27,150 nt of DNA from Pseudomonadota bacterium (GTDB lineage Bacteria > Pseudomonadota > Gammaproteobacteria > Burkholderiales > Burkholderiaceae_B): the NCBI GenBank assembly GCA_023439305.1, contig JAEXOO010000013.1, forward strand, positions 1 through 27,150. The letters run 5' to 3'. The translations under genes and the position numbers were made by a program. Within the stretch, counting starts at the first letter, position 1; every line of letters starts with the position of its first letter. Shown here one piece after another: positions 10,185 to 18,285 of this stretch. The notes below the pieces were generated by a model. That model was not told the origin of the DNA and did no database searches. It worked only from the letters and a program-made list of their open reading frames with translations.

Positions 10185-10853
10185 TTACTGGGGCAATGCG
10201 GGTTCGGCCCTAGGCAGTACGCAGCACTTGTTGATGTAGGTCATGACCTCGTCCAGGTCGTCCGTGATTACCAGCAGGTCCAGGTCCTTGGGGGAGATCA
10301 GGCCCAGGGTCAGCAGTTGCTCACGGATCCAGTCGATCAGGCCAGACCAAAACTCGGTGCCGATCAGTACAATGGGTGCCGGAGGCACTTTGCCGGTCTG
10401 CACCAGCGTCATGACTTCGAACAGCTCGTCCATGGTGCCAAAGCCGCCGGGCAGGGCGATATAGGCCCAGCTGTGCATGAAAAACGTGGCCTTGCGCGAA
10501 TAGAAGTATTCGAACTGCAGGCTTTGCGTCTGGTACGGGTTGTTGGTGGTTTCGTGGGGCAGGCGTATATTCAGGCCAACGCTTTGTCCGCCGGCTTCGA
10601 AGGCGCCTTTGTTGGCGGCTTCCATCAGGCCGGGACCGCCGCCGGCGATCAGGGTGACGCCGGCCTCGGCCAGGCGGCGGCCCACATCCTGGGCCAGTTG
10701 GTAATAGGGGTGGCCAGGCTTGATCCGCGCGCTCCCGAACACACTGACGCCGGCGCCCATTTCTTTTAACGTGTCGGCCGCAGTCTGCAGTTCCTGCATG
10801 ATGGTCGGAATCTGCTCTGTGGCCGGTAAACGGACGATTTTATTGTTAGACAT
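10185..10853 (-). CDS. LOG-family protein (TIGR00730-type)
   Basis: The LOG family includes cytokinin riboside 5'-monophosphate phosphoribohydrolases and nucleotide 5'-monophosphate nucleosidases such as PpnN. The 222-residue protein has the Rossmann-type GGGPGLMEAANKGAFEAGG segment and the diagnostic PGGFGTMDELFE (PGGxGTxxE) motif. The assigned ATG at 10853 has AAGG 8 nt upstream. An in-frame ATG at 10799 is an alternative that would drop 18 residues. Physiological substrate in bacteria of this type is unclear. Its start codon overlaps that of divergent polA by two bases. Confidence 0.88.
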   Translation of the reverse strand: MSNNKIVRLPATEQIPTIMQELQTAADTLKEMGAGVSVFGSARIKPGHPYYQLAQDVGRRLAEAGVTLIAGGGPGLMEAANKGAFEAGGQSVGLNIRLPHETTNNPYQTQSLQFEYFYSRKATFFMHSWAYIALPGGFGTMDELFEVMTLVQTGKVPPAPIVLIGTEFWSGLIDWIREQLLTLGLISPKDLDLLVITDDLDEVMTYINKCCVLPRAEPALPQ

Positions 10854-13569
10854 GAAAAAAACCTTGTTGCTCGTTGATGGTTCCAGCTATCTGTATCGAG
10901 CGTACCACGCGATGCCTGATCTGAGAAACGCTCAGGGCCAGCCTACGGGCGCCTTGTACGGCGTCATCAATATGCTGCGCCGCTTGCTGCTGGATTATCA
11001 GGCGGACTATATGGTGTGTATATTCGACGCCAAGGGCCGCACCTTCCGCGACGACCTTTACGAGCAATACAAGGCCAACCGTCCTTCCATGCCTGAGGAC
11101 ATGGCTGTGCAGATCGAACCCATACACCGCGCGGTGCGCGCCATGGGCTGGCACCTGATCTGCGAGCCGGGCGTGGAGGCCGATGACATCATCGGCACGC
11201 TGGCCCGGCTGGCGGCCGAGCAGGGCATAGATACCGTGGTGTCCACCGGGGACAAGGATCTGGCCCAACTGGTCAACGAGCACGTCCAGTTGGTCAATAC
11301 CATGAGCAACGAGCGCCTGGATGTGGATGGGGTGACGGCCAAATACGGCGTACGTCCCGAGCAGATCATCGATTATCTGATGCTGATCGGCGATACCTCC
11401 GACAATATCCCCGGCGTGCCCAAGGTCGGTCCAAAGACGGCGGCCAAATGGCTGGGCGAGCATGGCAGCCTGGACGAATTGTTGCGCCATGCCGACAGCA
11501 TAAAGGGCGTGGCAGGGCAGAATCTGCGTGACTTCAGTTCTAACTTTGAACTGACGCGCAAGCTTGTGACGGTCAAGCTGGACTGCGACGTGCCGGGTTT
11601 TGACGGCAATTTCGCCACGCTGCAGCCGGTGCCCCGCGATGTGGCTGCCCTGCAGGATATCTATGAAACCTATGGCTTTCGCACCTGGCTGCGCGACCTG
11701 ACCGATGATCCCGCGCGCATTCCAGCGCAGGATGCGCGTGTCGAAGCAGACACGCCGGCCGCTCCCCAGGAACTGGATTACCAGACGGTCAGCACCGAAC
11801 CGCAATTGCAGTCTTTGCTGCAATTGCTGAAGCAAGCCGAGCTGACGGCGCTGGATACCGAGACAACCTCGCTGGATCCTCTGCAGGCTCGCCTGGTGGG
11901 CCTGTCCGTTTCCGTGCGCACTGGTCAGGCCTTTTATGTGCCGGTGGCGCACCGGGCGACTCATGATTTAGAGCAACTGGACAAGGCCCGGGTGCTGGAG
12001 GCGCTGCGCCCCTGGCTGGAAGACGAACAGGCGGCCAAGGTGCTGCACAATGCCAAATACGACAGCCATGTGTTCGCCAATGAAGGCGTAGCTCTGCGCG
12101 GCATACGCGAAGACACCATGCTGCAGGCCTATGTGCTTCAGTCGCACAAGCGCGTCAATATGGAAGAGCTGGCCCTGCAATGGCTGGGCATCAAGGGCAC
12201 GTCCTACGAGGAGATCTGTGGCAAGGGTGCCAAGCAGATCGGCTTTGACGAAGTGGATATCGCTACGGCGTCACAGTATGCCTGCGAGGACGCCGACTAC
12301 ACGCTGCGCCTGCACGAATGCCTGCGCCCCAAGGTGGCCGAGCATGACGGCCTGGAACGCATCTATCGCTTGGAAGTACAGGCCTCCGAGGTGCTGACCA
12401 TTGTGGAGCGCAATGGCGTCAAGGTGGACGTGCAGGCCTTGCATCAACAAAGCCACGAGCTCGGCCAGAAAATGCTGGAGCTGGAAAACAAGGCCTATGA
12501 ACTTGCCGGGCAGCCATTCAACATGAACTCGCCCAAGCAAGTGGGCGAGATCCTGTTCGGCAAGCTGGGCATTCCGGTCGTGCGCAAGACGGCCGGCGGC
12601 GCTCCGTCCACGGACGAGGACGTGCTGACCCGGCTGGCGCAGGATTATCCCCTGCCTGCCGTGCTGCTTGAATACCGCGGCCTGGCTAAGCTTAAGTCCA
12701 CATACACCGACAAGCTGCCCAAGATGGTCAATGCCCAGACAGGACGCGTGCACACGCGTTATGCCCAGGCGGCGGTGGTGACGGGGCGTCTGGCCTCGTC
12801 CGATCCCAATCTGCAGAATATTCCCGTCCGTACCGCCGAAGGGCGTCGCGTGCGCACGGCGTTCGTATCTGAGCAGGGCAAGGTCGTTTCCGCCGATTAT
12901 TCGCAGATCGAGCTGCGTGTGATGGCGCATGTGTCCGGTGACCAGAACCTGCAGCAAGTCTTCGAGCAGGGCGGCGACGTGCACACGGCCACCGCCGCCG
13001 AAATCTTTGGCGTGCAGCCCGACGAGGTCACGTCTGACCAGCGTCGCGCCGCCAAGGCGATCAACTTCGGCCTGATCTACGGCATGGGCGAATTCGGCCT
13101 GGCCAGCAATCTGGGCATCACCCGCGATGCGGCGCGCGCCTACATTGACCGCTACTTCGCCCGCTACCCCGGTGTGGCGGATTACATGAGCCGTATCAAG
13201 GCCGTGGCGCATGAGCAGGGGTTTGTGGAGACTGTTTTCGGCCGCCGTCTCTGGCTGCCCGAGCTGAAAGGCGCCAAGGGGCCGCGCATGGCCGGCGCCG
13301 AGCGTGCCGCGATCAATGCGCCCATGCAGGGTACATCGGCCGACCTGATCAAGATGGCCATGGTGGCGGTGCAGGACTGGATCCAGGAAAAAGGCCTCAA
13401 AACGCAAATGGTCATGCAGGTGCACGACGAACTGGTGTTTGATGTGCCTGTCGAGGAGCTGGAGCTGCTGCGCGAACACCTGCCGGGCCTGATGTGCAAT
13501 GTGGCGCCGCTGGATGTGCCATTGGTGGCTGAAGTTGGGGTGGGCGACAACTGGGAGCAGGCGCACTGA
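10852..13569 (+). CDS. polA: DNA polymerase I
   Basis: Pol I performs gap filling, Okazaki primer removal and repair synthesis. The start at MKKTLLLVDGSSYLYRA is fixed by the 5'-nuclease domain beginning there, although the frame is open from 10720. The 905-residue protein has the 5'-3' exonuclease (about 1-290), an apparently active proofreading domain with DTETTS (D335, E337), and the polymerase domain. That domain carries motif A DYSQIELR (D682), the O-helix RRAAKAINFGLIYG (R731, K735, Y743) and motif C QVHDELVF (D859). The Shine-Dalgarno is poor. Promoter and ribosome site must lie inside the divergent LOG gene. Confidence 0.98.
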   Translation: MKKTLLLVDGSSYLYRAYHAMPDLRNAQGQPTGALYGVINMLRRLLLDYQADYMVCIFDAKGRTFRDDLYEQYKANRPSMPEDMAVQIEPIHRAVRAMGWHLICEPGVEADDIIGTLARLAAEQGIDTVVSTGDKDLAQLVNEHVQLVNTMSNERLDVDGVTAKYGVRPEQIIDYLMLIGDTSDNIPGVPKVGPKTAAKWLGEHGSLDELLRHADSIKGVAGQNLRDFSSNFELTRKLVTVKLDCDVPGFDGNFATLQPVPRDVAALQDIYETYGFRTWLRDLTDDPARIPAQDARVEADTPAAPQELDYQTVSTEPQLQSLLQLLKQAELTALDTETTSLDPLQARLVGLSVSVRTGQAFYVPVAHRATHDLEQLDKARVLEALRPWLEDEQAAKVLHNAKYDSHVFANEGVALRGIREDTMLQAYVLQSHKRVNMEELALQWLGIKGTSYEEICGKGAKQIGFDEVDIATASQYACEDADYTLRLHECLRPKVAEHDGLERIYRLEVQASEVLTIVERNGVKVDVQALHQQSHELGQKMLELENKAYELAGQPFNMNSPKQVGEILFGKLGIPVVRKTAGGAPSTDEDVLTRLAQDYPLPAVLLEYRGLAKLKSTYTDKLPKMVNAQTGRVHTRYAQAAVVTGRLASSDPNLQNIPVRTAEGRRVRTAFVSEQGKVVSADYSQIELRVMAHVSGDQNLQQVFEQGGDVHTATAAEIFGVQPDEVTSDQRRAAKAINFGLIYGMGEFGLASNLGITRDAARAYIDRYFARYPGVADYMSRIKAVAHEQGFVETVFGRRLWLPELKGAKGPRMAGAERAAINAPMQGTSADLIKMAMVAVQDWIQEKGLKTQMVMQVHDELVFDVPVEELELLREHLPGLMCNVAPLDVPLVAEVGVGDNWEQAH

Positions 13570-13587
13570 TCACGGTGTGTCGGTACG

Positions 13588-13617
13588 AAAAAAGGGCGAT
13601 GCATCGCCCTTTTTTTA
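13588..13617. terminator. Bidirectional terminator between polA and the Na/Pi symporter gene
   Basis: A perfect palindrome: six A, GGGCGA, the TGCA turn, TCGCCC, then a T run of seven. Because both flanks carry A/T runs, it can end polA on the plus strand and the convergent gene on the minus strand. Confidence 0.92.
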
Positions 13618-13635
13618 TGTCTGCCGTCAATGGGG

Positions 13636-15300
13636 TCAGTTGCCGGGGTCACGCACTCGGTTGGGCAGCAGTTCGTCGTGTTTGGCCAGGATGGGGTAGG
13701 CGGCGGCGCTGACCAGATACGAGTTGATGGTGCGCACGTCGCGCAGGATCTCCAGGTAGAGCGAGCCCTGGTCGGCCGAATCGAGCTGGCCGGATTTGAT
13801 CTTGCGGATATGCCGTTCGGCGGCGCTGGACTCCAGATCGCGGAAGTAGTCTTTTTCAAACGCCAGAAAGCGTGCTGTCTTTACATCTTCGGCCACAAAC
13901 AGGGCGGCCGCCTGGCGCTGATTGCGCACCAGCCGGTCCATGACCTTGCCGATTTCGTCCTGTTCGTCGCTCTGCAGAATCCAGCCTTGCTTGCGCAGTT
14001 TGCTGGTATGAGTCAGCAAGCCGCTGACGCTGATGGTGGCGGCATGGGCCATATTGGTCGAGAAGGCCAGGATCTCGTTCAGGCGGCGCGTGTCGTTCTT
14101 GCTGAGATTGTCCTGATCCAGGCGGGCCAGGTAGGTGGTGATGAGCTGGTCCAGCCGATTGACGGCATTGCTGATGTAACGCGCGTGGTTGATGCTGTGT
14201 GGGCTGTTGCTGATCAGGGCCTGGCGCGCCGTGCCCAGAATGCTCTGCAGCATGTCGGACAGTCGCAGGGCTTCCCGAGCGGCATTGCCCAGGGCCACGG
14301 CGGGCACTTCGTGGGCCGATTCGTCCAGGTACAGCGGCTTGCCGGGGTCGTCCGGGTCGCTGCGCCGGGGCAGTTGGCGGCTGAGCAGGCGCGAATAGGG
14401 TTTGAGCAAAGGCATGAATAGCGCTGCGACCGCCAGGTTGAAGAAGGTGTGGAAGTTGGCGACGGCGCGGGCTGCATCGTCCGTGAACCAGTCCATCAGA
14501 CCTGGAATCCACGGCAGCAGCAACATGCCGATGACGCAGCCCACGACCCGAGTCCCCAGGTTGCCCAGCGGCAGACGCTTGCTGGCGGGGTCCTTGTTAC
14601 CCCCTGTCCCTTCCAGGACGGGGTTGATGGCGGTGCCCAGATTGGCGCCCAGCACCAGGGCGTAGGTCAGTTGCGGATCCATGTAGTGGTGGCTGGCCAG
14701 GGAGATGATCAGCACCACGATGGCCACGCTGGAGTGGGCCGCCCAGGTCAGCAGCGCCGCCAGGATCAGGCCCGTCATGGGCGAGTCGGCCAAGGCCTTC
14801 AGTATGGTTTGCAGCAGGGGCGCGTCCTGGATGGGCGAGAACAGGGCCACCAGTTCGTGCAGGGACAGGAGCAGCAGCCCCAGGCCGATGAAGACCCGGC
14901 CCAGATCGCGGCGGCGGCCCGATTCGTGGGCCCGGAACAGCCACACGCCCAGCAGGATCAGGGCGGGCGCAAGGGCAGTCAGCTTGAAGGAGAGCAATTG
15001 CACGATCAGTGTGGTGCCGACGTTGGCGCCCAGCATGGCCGCCAGGGCGGGCACCAGCGCCACCAGTCCGCCAGCCGCGAAGCTGGTGATCATCAGGCCG
15101 GTGGCCGTACTGCTCTGGATGGCGGCGGTAATGGCGGCGCCGGCCAGGAAGGCTCGGTTGGGCCGGCCCAGCGCGCGCCCCATCCATACGCCCAGCTCTG
15201 AGCCAAAAGCGCGCTGCACACCGCTTTGCACCATGTGGACTCCCCACATGAGCAACGCGATATACCCCCCGAAATCGAGTAATGCAAAGATTTCTTTCAT
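13636..15300 (-). CDS. Na+/phosphate symporter family protein (NptA/YjbB type) with PhoU-like tail
   Basis: A 554-residue inner-membrane protein of the Na/Pi cotransporter family. Both halves of the inverted repeat are present, each with the QSS-type motif and a GAN(V/L)GT motif: IQSSTATG (61-68) with GANVGTT (91-97), and AHSSVAIVV (188-196) with GANLGTAINP (218-227). After the last membrane segments (about 310) a soluble, helical PhoU-like domain (about 340-545) follows, as in E. coli YjbB, which is linked to phosphate export. Direction of transport cannot be read from sequence. No clear Shine-Dalgarno precedes the ATG; a TATGAT lies 14 nt upstream on the minus strand. Confidence 0.9.
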   Translation of the reverse strand: MKEIFALLDFGGYIALLMWGVHMVQSGVQRAFGSELGVWMGRALGRPNRAFLAGAAITAAIQSSTATGLMITSFAAGGLVALVPALAAMLGANVGTTLIVQLLSFKLTALAPALILLGVWLFRAHESGRRRDLGRVFIGLGLLLLSLHELVALFSPIQDAPLLQTILKALADSPMTGLILAALLTWAAHSSVAIVVLIISLASHHYMDPQLTYALVLGANLGTAINPVLEGTGGNKDPASKRLPLGNLGTRVVGCVIGMLLLPWIPGLMDWFTDDAARAVANFHTFFNLAVAALFMPLLKPYSRLLSRQLPRRSDPDDPGKPLYLDESAHEVPAVALGNAAREALRLSDMLQSILGTARQALISNSPHSINHARYISNAVNRLDQLITTYLARLDQDNLSKNDTRRLNEILAFSTNMAHAATISVSGLLTHTSKLRKQGWILQSDEQDEIGKVMDRLVRNQRQAAALFVAEDVKTARFLAFEKDYFRDLESSAAERHIRKIKSGQLDSADQGSLYLEILRDVRTINSYLVSAAAYPILAKHDELLPNRVRDPGN

Positions 15301-15431
15301 GATTGAATCATAGCGCAGCGTAGTGTGCGTCTGTGAATGTGGAGCAGGATGTATTGCTCCTGCCGGGCGGAGGAAAGTGCTGGGAAGCGAGTAATCTAGG
15401 CAACACGACGATAGGCGCCGAAAAAACGAAA

Positions 15432-15466
15432 CCCCGGATGCATGCAGGGCAGAGGCAGGTCCGGGG
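15432..15466 (+). ncRNA. Possible structured RNA upstream of the Abi_2 gene
   Basis: CCCCGGA (15432-15438) and TCCGGGG (15460-15466) can form a 7-bp GC stem closing a 21-nt purine-rich loop, ending just before the Abi_2 start. An A-rich CGAAAAAACGAAA precedes it. Some Abi_2/HEPN toxins are thought to be controlled by neighbouring structured RNAs, but I cannot confirm that this is one. It may simply be a 5' leader hairpin. Confidence 0.25.
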
Positions 15467-15471
15467 CGTAC

Positions 15472-16199
15472 ATGTGTAGTTCACACGATATGAATGTTGA
15501 TGTCAATCCTGTTGCTTCAGAACAATGCTATTTAGATGCATTGGAGGTGTCGCTGTCTCGAGAGAGGTTTGCCCGTTATATTCGTGCGGCCTGCGGGGAC
15601 CGTGAAAAAGCATGGCGGCTTTATGCGTGGAACACGGCTATCAGTGGGGCTTTTTACGGACCGTTGCAAGGGCTTGAGGTCGCATTTAGAAATCCCCATA
15701 GCATCGGGAATTGTCCCGATGCTATGGGGATTTCTGGTACGACAATGTGCTATCTATTCTGGATGCGTCAGCAGTAGAACGCATTCAATTCTGTCGTGCC
15801 TCTTTGATACGACACGGTACCGACGTGGCTCCTTCGCGTTTGGTGGCCGGTCTGTCATTTGGATTCTGGGTATCGTTGCTGGGGAAAGGGGGAAGGTCGG
15901 TCGCCGGCGGTAAGTGCAACTACGATATGACCTTGTGGCGGCCAGCCCTGTTTCGTGTTTTTTCTCGAGGGCGACGCAGTCGTACGGAAATGCGCAACGC
16001 GCTGGATGGATTGCGCCTGTTGCGCAACCGTATTGCCCATCATGAACCTGTATTCGACCGAAACTTGGACAACGATTTTGACTCCATTTTGCAAATCACT
16101 GGCTGGATATGTCCTTATACGCAGGCATGGGTGAGGCACCACAGCCGCGTACCGGAACTGTTGGCAGATATTCGGGGAAGCGGCGCGTTCTTGTTTTGA
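15472..16199 (+). pseudogene. Abi_2-family (AbiD/AbiF-like) abortive-infection gene, frameshifted
   Basis: Two adjoining frames together make one Abi_2-like protein. The first (to TAG at 15775-15777) has RFARYIRAACGDREKAWRLY, then NTAISGAFYGPLQGLEVAFRN. The second is open from 15702 and continues with LSRCYGDFWYDNV, the LSFGFWVSLL motif and RNRIAHHEPVF. RNRIAH fits the HEPN-type RNxxxH RNase motif. A net -1 or +2 shift separates the halves, exactly at a perfect 22-bp-arm hairpin (15688-15735). The start is uncertain: ATG at 15472 (GGGG 5 nt upstream) or 15490. Members of this family act in phage exclusion. The gene stands alone between housekeeping genes and is probably inactive unless the frame is restored. 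Confidence 0.75.
15688..15735. repeat. Perfect inverted repeat, 22-bp arms, at the Abi_2 frameshift
   Basis: Arms 15688-15709 and 15714-15735 are exact reverse complements around a 4-nt loop (ATTG). The right arm encodes the family-like SRCYGDF segment in the downstream frame; the left arm reads RNPHSIG in the upstream frame. There is no T-tract, so it is not an intrinsic terminator. Confidence 0.95.
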
Positions 16200-16200
16200 A

Positions 16201-16230
16201 AAAAAAGCCCGCATGGCAGCGGGCTTCTTT
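16201..16230. terminator. Terminator shared by htpX and the Abi_2 gene
   Basis: AAGCCCGC (16205-16212) and GCGGGCTT (16219-16226) form an 8-bp stem with a 6-nt loop. On the minus strand it is followed by eight T, making a strong htpX terminator. On the plus strand only CTTT follows, so it is weaker for the Abi_2 gene. Confidence 0.88.
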
Positions 16231-16244
16231 GGGGCTAGGGTTTG

Positions 16245-17129
16245 TCAGACAGCCTGGGCGTTCTGCAGGGCCTGGATGCGGGCTGCAATGGGCGGGTGCG
16301 AGGCGAACATGGCGCTGACCGCGCCGCCGCCCGAGATGCCGGCCGCCTCGAAGTTCTTGGGCAAGGCGCCCGGCTCCATGCCGCCCAGGCGGGCCAGGGC
16401 GTGGATCATGGGCTGGCGCGATCCCAGCAGTTGGGCCGAGCCTGCATCGGCTCGGTACTCGCGCTGGCGCGAGAACCAGGCCACGATGATGGAAGCCAGC
16501 ACGCCGAAGATCAGCTCGAAGACGAAGACCGAGACGTAATAGCCTATGCCGACGCTGTCGCGTTCGTTGCGCAGCAGCACACGGTCCACGAAGTAGCCGG
16601 CGACACGCGCCAGGAAGATCACAAAGGTGTTCACCACGCCCTGGATCAGGGTCAGGGTGACCATGTCGCCATTGGCGATGTGAGCGACTTCATGGCCCAG
16701 CACGGCCATCACTTCTTCTTCGGTCATGCCGCGCAGCAGACCCGTGGACACGGCGACCAGCGCGTCATTCTTGAAGGCGCCGGTGGCAAAAGCATTGGGC
16801 TCGCCGTCGTAAATGGCGACTTCGGGGCGGCCGATGCCGGCGCGGTCGGCCAGTTGGTGCACGGTGTCGACCAGCCAGGCCTCTTCGGCATTGGCCGGCG
16901 CGTTGGGATCGATGACGCGGGCGTTGACGCTTTGCTTGGCCATCCACTTGCTCATCAGCAAGGAGATGAAGGAGCCCGTAAAGCCGATCAGCCCCGAGAA
17001 GATCAGAAGCTGGGTCAGATCCAGGCCTTGGGAGGTCATGTACCGCCCCACACCGAGGATGCTCATGGAGGCGCTCAGCACCAGCATGACGGCAAGGTTG
17101 GTGATCAGAAAGAGAACAATTCGTTTCAT
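16245..17129 (-). CDS. htpX: Membrane zinc metalloprotease HtpX
   Basis: HtpX is an inner-membrane M48 protease that degrades damaged membrane proteins, acting alongside FtsH. The 294-residue protein has two N-terminal membrane segments (about 4-26 and 38-59). The zinc site is HEVAH at 146-150, with the third ligand probably E224 in REYRAD. Two more hydrophobic segments lie near 160-180 and 197-219. The MKRIVLFLITNLAVM opening is typical of HtpX. The start lies at the edge of a 247-nt intergenic region. A TAAAAT is present upstream on the minus strand but has no good -35, and no sigma-32 or CpxR site could be recognised. Confidence 0.96.
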   Translation of the reverse strand: MKRIVLFLITNLAVMLVLSASMSILGVGRYMTSQGLDLTQLLIFSGLIGFTGSFISLLMSKWMAKQSVNARVIDPNAPANAEEAWLVDTVHQLADRAGIGRPEVAIYDGEPNAFATGAFKNDALVAVSTGLLRGMTEEEVMAVLGHEVAHIANGDMVTLTLIQGVVNTFVIFLARVAGYFVDRVLLRNERDSVGIGYYVSVFVFELIFGVLASIIVAWFSRQREYRADAGSAQLLGSRQPMIHALARLGGMEPGALPKNFEAAGISGGGAVSAMFASHPPIAARIQALQNAQAV

Positions 17130-17376
17130 GGATGCGGATTCCGGTATAGCGGGTAAACGGGGCGCCGACCCGGCGCGAACCGTAGAAAATTTTAGCCCTT
17201 TTTGACAGGAGAAGGAGAAGAAAATTCAGCTTCTAGTCAGCTTCTGGTTTGCGGCGGCGGCATGGCGTGTCGCAATCCTGTTGCATGGCCCGATCAATAT
17301 GGGGATGCCGGCGTTTTTTTACAAGTCAGGGGAGTATAGTAATGACTTCCCCTTATTTTGATTCTGGTTTGTTCGC
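17130..17376. other. Intergenic region between divergent htpX and the DMT gene
   Basis: This 247-bp region must hold both promoters. It contains an imperfect tandem 11-bp repeat (TCAGCTTCTAG at 17226-17236, TCAGCTTCTGG at 17237-17247) and a purine-rich tract at 17209-17224. A TATAGT precedes the DMT gene. No promoter with both boxes in good form could be assigned. Confidence 0.5.
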
Positions 17377-18285
17377 ATGCAGTCATTATGGATGCTGGTG
17401 GCCTGTGCCATGTTCGCCATCATGGGGGCCTGTGTCAAAGTGTCCGCCGATGCGGGGGCGTCCATGCCCCAGATCGTGCTGTTTCGCGGACTGCCCTCTG
17501 TCCTTTTGCTCTATTTCTGGGCCAAGGCGGGGCGGCGTACCATTGCGCCTAAAAGCTGGAAGCTGCACATCCGCCGCAACGTCTCTGGCGTCACTTCCAT
17601 GTGGCTGGGTTTTTTTGCGCTCGCTTACCTGCCCTTGTCCACGGCCATCAGTCTGAACTACACGGCGCCCCTTTTTATCGCCGTCTGGATGCTGGCCTGG
17701 GGCGGTACGCAGCGCGATCCCGTCCGTATCCTGGCCGTGCTGCTGGGCTTTCTGGGCGTGATCGGCGTGCTGCGGCCCAGCATTTCCGAGGAGCAGTGGT
17801 TTGCCGCGATGCTGGGCCTGTGCGCGGGCGCGTTGTCGGCTATTGCCATGATGCAGGTCCGCGCCTTGGGCCGGTCGGGCGAACCGGAATGGCGCACGGT
17901 GCTGATCTTCTCCTGTTTCGTGGTGTGCTCCAGCCTGGTCGGCCTGCTGCTGGACGGCTGGCGGGACCTGGGCTGGCGCGCCTGGCTGGCGCTGTTGGGC
18001 GTGGGCTTGGCGGGGCTGTTCGGCCAGTTGACCATGACACGTGCGTTCGGTCTGGGTTCGGCCTTGTTGACGGCGGCCTTGCAATACACCACCATTATTT
18101 TTGCCGCTCTGATCGGCATTGTATTTTGGGGCGATCTCCCGGATTGGCTGGCCTGGGCCGGCATGGCGCTGATCATCGGATCGGGCCTGCTGTCGGCCTG
18201 GCGAACGTATAGTGAAGACCGCGTCCTGCGTGGTCAGCAGCCCGTCGCTCCGGAGGTGCCCGCCAAGGAGGCTGACCATGTTTGA
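17377..18285 (+). CDS. DMT-superfamily transporter (two EamA domains)
   Basis: A 302-residue protein with about ten hydrophobic segments in two EamA halves (about 1-130 and 140-275), the pattern of drug/metabolite transporters. Conserved-looking features are FRGLPSVLLLYFWAKAG near 32-50 and the LNYTAPLFIAVWM segment near 93-105. The substrate cannot be told from sequence. The Shine-Dalgarno is weak; a TATAGT sits about 40 nt upstream. Its last codons overlap the sulfurtransferase start by 8 bases (ATGTTTGA), so the two are one operon. Confidence 0.88.
   Translation: MQSLWMLVACAMFAIMGACVKVSADAGASMPQIVLFRGLPSVLLLYFWAKAGRRTIAPKSWKLHIRRNVSGVTSMWLGFFALAYLPLSTAISLNYTAPLFIAVWMLAWGGTQRDPVRILAVLLGFLGVIGVLRPSISEEQWFAAMLGLCAGALSAIAMMQVRALGRSGEPEWRTVLIFSCFVVCSSLVGLLLDGWRDLGWRAWLALLGVGLAGLFGQLTMTRAFGLGSALLTAALQYTTIIFAALIGIVFWGDLPDWLAWAGMALIIGSGLLSAWRTYSEDRVLRGQQPVAPEVPAKEADHV

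Noticed and set aside
9381..10769. A 462-codon plus-strand open frame across the binding-protein and LOG genes
   Set aside because: It runs antisense through two well-supported genes and their intergenic terminator and has no recognisable domain.
10720..10851. An N-terminal extension of polA from the ATG at 10720
   Set aside because: The added residues do not resemble any Pol I sequence and are antisense to the LOG gene. The conserved 5'-nuclease domain begins right after the ATG at 10852.
15702..15774. Programmed -1 ribosomal frameshifting in the Abi_2 gene
   Set aside because: The required direction is -1, but no X-XXY-YYZ slippery heptamer is present in the overlap. The hairpin covers the junction itself instead of starting a few bases downstream of a slip site. 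A mutation is simpler.
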